Assembly (NCBI GenBank): GCA_029250385.1
Contig: JAQXFJ010000181.1
Location: forward strand, 1-7,968
Reading direction: 5' to 3'
From: Candidatus Poseidoniaceae archaeon
GTDB lineage: Archaea; Thermoplasmatota; Poseidoniia; Poseidoniales; Poseidoniaceae
DNA: 7,968 nucleotides
How positions within the stretch are numbered: the stretch's first letter is position 1; every line of letters begins with the position of its first letter. The notes beneath the pieces are model-generated. The model saw only the letters and a list, made by a program, of their open reading frames with translations, was not told the DNA's origin and did no database searches. Shown here piece by piece: positions 6,575 to 7,968 of this stretch. The translations under genes were made by a program, and so were the position numbers.

Positions 6575-7429
6575 TCAAGATTTCCAGTTTGCATCTCGCT
6601 TTTCTAAAAATGAGGAAAGTCCTTCTTGACCTTCATCCGAGCCACGCATTCTACTGGTAAAGTCAAGAGTGAAATCTCTTAATTCTTCATCACTGCCAGT
6701 CCATCTATCGAAACCTAGAGTTAATTCTTTAGCTAAACTAACCGCACACGGGCCAGTAGTCATTACTTCGTCAATCAAATTGTTAACCGATTGCGCCAAA
6801 TCCACAGGTTTGTTGACTACTTGTTCAATAAATCCTGTTCTAAGGGCTTCCTGTGCACCAATTCTACTGGCTTGCATTGCTAGTCTACGAAAACATGCTG
6901 AACCCAATCTACGGTATACATAGGGGCCGATCACTGCAGGCAATATCCCCAATTTACCTTCAGAAAGGGCAATCTTGACGTTGTCTGTAGCGATAACATG
7001 GTCTAAGCATGCCACCAATCCAGCACCGCCACCAAGCGCTACACCGGTAATTGAGCCAATAGTAAAACATGGATGTGACCAAAGGCCGTTGAATAGCCGA
7101 TCAAGACGTGCTGAATCTTGACGGTTCTCCTCTGGACTATTGGCGCCGGCATCACGCATCATATTGATGTCAGCCCCAGCGCAAAAGTGCTTGCCTGCGC
7201 CGGAAAAAATTATGATTCGTAAGTACTGATTTCCATCTTCATCGACTAAACATCCTGTTGTCCCGACACTTCGTTGTGCAGTCCAATCAAATAACTCACA
7301 TAATTCTGTTATCATTTGCACATTCATTGCATTATACTTTGATTCTCGATTCAAAGTTATACGGCAAATTGGCCCTTCAATGTCAAGTGCCACCAATTCG
7401 GTTTGTGGGGGGTTATCCATTTTTATCAT
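6575..7429 (-). CDS. liuC: methylglutaconyl-CoA hydratase-like crotonase
   Basis: A 284-residue crotonase (enoyl-CoA hydratase/isomerase) family protein. Its position between the MCC beta and alpha genes, as in bacterial liuB-liuC-liuD, indicates hydration of 3-methylglutaconyl-CoA to HMG-CoA in leucine breakdown. The oxyanion-hole segments CAGADIN (83-89) and ALGGGAGL (131-138) are present. Glu157 in ALSEGKLGILPAVIGPYV matches the second catalytic glutamate of rat hydratase (Glu164). The position of the first (Glu144) is Gly137. Bacterial LiuC-type enzymes share this GGxxGL form and the following PAxIxPYV motif, so this favours a LiuC assignment over a generic hydratase. A polar loop at about 55-68 (GTTGCLVDEDGNQY) looks like an insertion between strands of the N-terminal core. 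The ATG at 7429 has GGAG seven bases upstream. Met4 is the alternative. Membership is sure; substrate is inferred from context and motif. Confidence 0.9.
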   Translation of the reverse strand: MIKMDNPPQTELVALDIEGPICRITLNRESKYNAMNVQMITELCELFDWTAQRSVGTTGCLVDEDGNQYLRIIIFSGAGKHFCAGADINMMRDAGANSPEENRQDSARLDRLFNGLWSHPCFTIGSITGVALGGGAGLVACLDHVIATDNVKIALSEGKLGILPAVIGPYVYRRLGSACFRRLAMQASRIGAQEALRTGFIEQVVNKPVDLAQSVNNLIDEVMTTGPCAVSLAKELTLGFDRWTGSDEELRDFTLDFTSRMRGSDEGQEGLSSFLEKRDANWKS

Positions 7430-7439
7430 AATAAAACTC

Positions 7440-7465
7440 CAATTGCAAATTTAATTTTTCAATTG
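7440..7465 (-). repeat. 26-bp near-palindrome between liuB and liuC
   Basis: Eleven of 13 mirrored base pairs match around a centre at 7452/7453. The outer arms are CAATTG at 7440-7445 and CAATTG at 7460-7465, and the inner arms are AAA and TTT, with mismatches at only the seventh and eleventh pairs. It fills most of the 41-bp intergenic gap. Its last base on the minus strand is the first G of the liuC ribosome-binding site (GGAG, 7437-7440). It could be a mRNA hairpin tuning liuC translation or mRNA processing, or a binding site for a dimeric regulator. The symmetry is seen directly; the function is inferred. Confidence 0.6.
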
Positions 7466-7470
7466 TAAAA

Positions 7471-7968
7471 TCACATCCTAAATACGCCGAATCTATCGTC
7501 TGGCAGAGGTGCGTTTCTTGCTGCGGCCAAACACAAGCCAAGGATATCCCGGGTATCTCTAGGGTCGATTATTCCGTCATCCCAAAGACGCGCGGTAGAA
7601 TAGTATGGGCTACCTTCTGTCTCATATTTGTCAAGTATTGGCTGTCTAAACTCGGACAATTCTTCGCCTACCATTGGACTAAGTCCTTCTCTAGCTCTTT
7701 GATCTTGTTTGACTGTAGTTAGAACATCTGCTGCTTGGGGGCCACCCATAACTGAAATACGACTGTTTGGCCACATGAACAAGAATCTAGGATCGTAAGC
7801 TCTTCCACACATACCATAATTTCCAGCACCATGAGAGCCACCGATAATGATGGTGAACTTTGGAACATTAACACAAGATACCGCAGTAACCAGTTTGGCG
7901 CCATCCTTAGCGATACCTCCAGCCTCGTATGCTTTACCAACCATGAACCCGGTAATATTCTGCAAGAA
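7471..7968 (-). CDS. liuB: methylcrotonyl-CoA carboxylase carboxyltransferase subunit, 3' part
   Basis: The C-terminal 165 residues of MCC beta, which moves the carboxyl group from biotin to 3-methylcrotonyl-CoA; the frame is still open at the window edge. Full-length MCC beta is about 535 residues, so roughly the last 30% is here. The visible part opens with FLQNITGFMVG. It continues with SHGAGNYGMCGRAYDPRF at 45-62 and WPNSRISVMGG at 66-76, then YYSTARLWDDGIIDPRDTR at 122-140, and ends GVFRM. The GNYGMCGRAY and ARLWDDG wording separates MCC from propionyl- and acetyl-CoA carboxylase beta chains, which carry other residues at these places. It is thus the gene that gives the operon its substrate assignment. 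It is upstream in the operon, 41 bases before liuC, with the near-palindrome in the gap. The operon promoter lies outside the window. Confidence 0.96.
   Translation of the reverse strand, partial: FLQNITGFMVGKAYEAGGIAKDGAKLVTAVSCVNVPKFTIIIGGSHGAGNYGMCGRAYDPRFLFMWPNSRISVMGGPQAADVLTTVKQDQRAREGLSPMVGEELSEFRQPILDKYETEGSPYYSTARLWDDGIIDPRDTRDILGLCLAAARNAPLPDDRFGVFRM

Noticed and set aside
6234..6923. Plus-strand open frames at 6234-6446 and 6669-6923.
   Set aside because: Both are antisense to strongly conserved biotin carboxylase and crotonase coding sequence.
7719..7940. Second minus-strand open frame of 73 codons overlapping MCC beta.
   Set aside because: It is an out-of-frame shadow; the other frame carries the full set of MCC beta motifs.

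Overview
The window looks like archaeal chromosome, most likely an uncultured marine euryarchaeote of the Poseidoniales (Marine Group II) type. The best evidence is the pyrB-pyrI pair: the PyrI chain has the archaeal-style MNVPSKKMG and KDIIKVEDREL segments and a four-cysteine zinc site. One gene also has a TATA-like box about 28 bp before its start codon and no nearby ribosome-binding site, as in leaderless archaeal genes. Base composition is AT-leaning (judged by eye). Most other starts have a clear GGAGG-type site. The genus-level placement is inference; no rRNA or marker gene is present.

Layout, left to right. Positions 1-131 are non-coding flank. On the minus strand, 132-1193 encodes an AI-2E/PerM-family multi-pass membrane protein. 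It is preceded by a short gap holding a perfect 8-bp inverted repeat around a TATA-like element. Next, also on the minus strand, are pyrI (1286-1762) and pyrB (1762-2712), joined by a TAATG stop/start overlap. A divergent promoter region of about 124 bp separates pyrB from the only plus-strand gene (2837-4597). That gene encodes an unrecognised 586-residue protein with about six membrane helices and a long cytoplasmic tail of roughly 62-73-residue helical repeats. It ends exactly where the next minus-strand operon ends, with the two stop codons abutting.

The right half (4598-7968) is a leucine-degradation operon read leftwards: the 3' end of the methylcrotonyl-CoA carboxylase carboxyltransferase subunit (MCC beta, cut by the window edge), a methylglutaconyl-CoA hydratase-like crotonase, a biotin carboxylase, and a separate biotin-carrier protein. 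The order beta, hydratase, alpha matches bacterial liuB-liuC-liuD. However, the alpha subunit, usually one polypeptide, is split here into two translationally coupled genes. MCC carboxylates 3-methylcrotonyl-CoA to 3-methylglutaconyl-CoA, and the hydratase makes HMG-CoA, so the operon would catalyse two consecutive steps of leucine catabolism.

The points most worth a second look are the split MCC alpha subunit, the repeat-bearing membrane protein, and a 26-bp near-palindrome next to the hydratase ribosome-binding site. The likely GTG start of pyrB and the zero-spacing convergent gene ends also deserve attention. I saw no RNA genes, insertion sequences, CRISPR arrays or phage genes.
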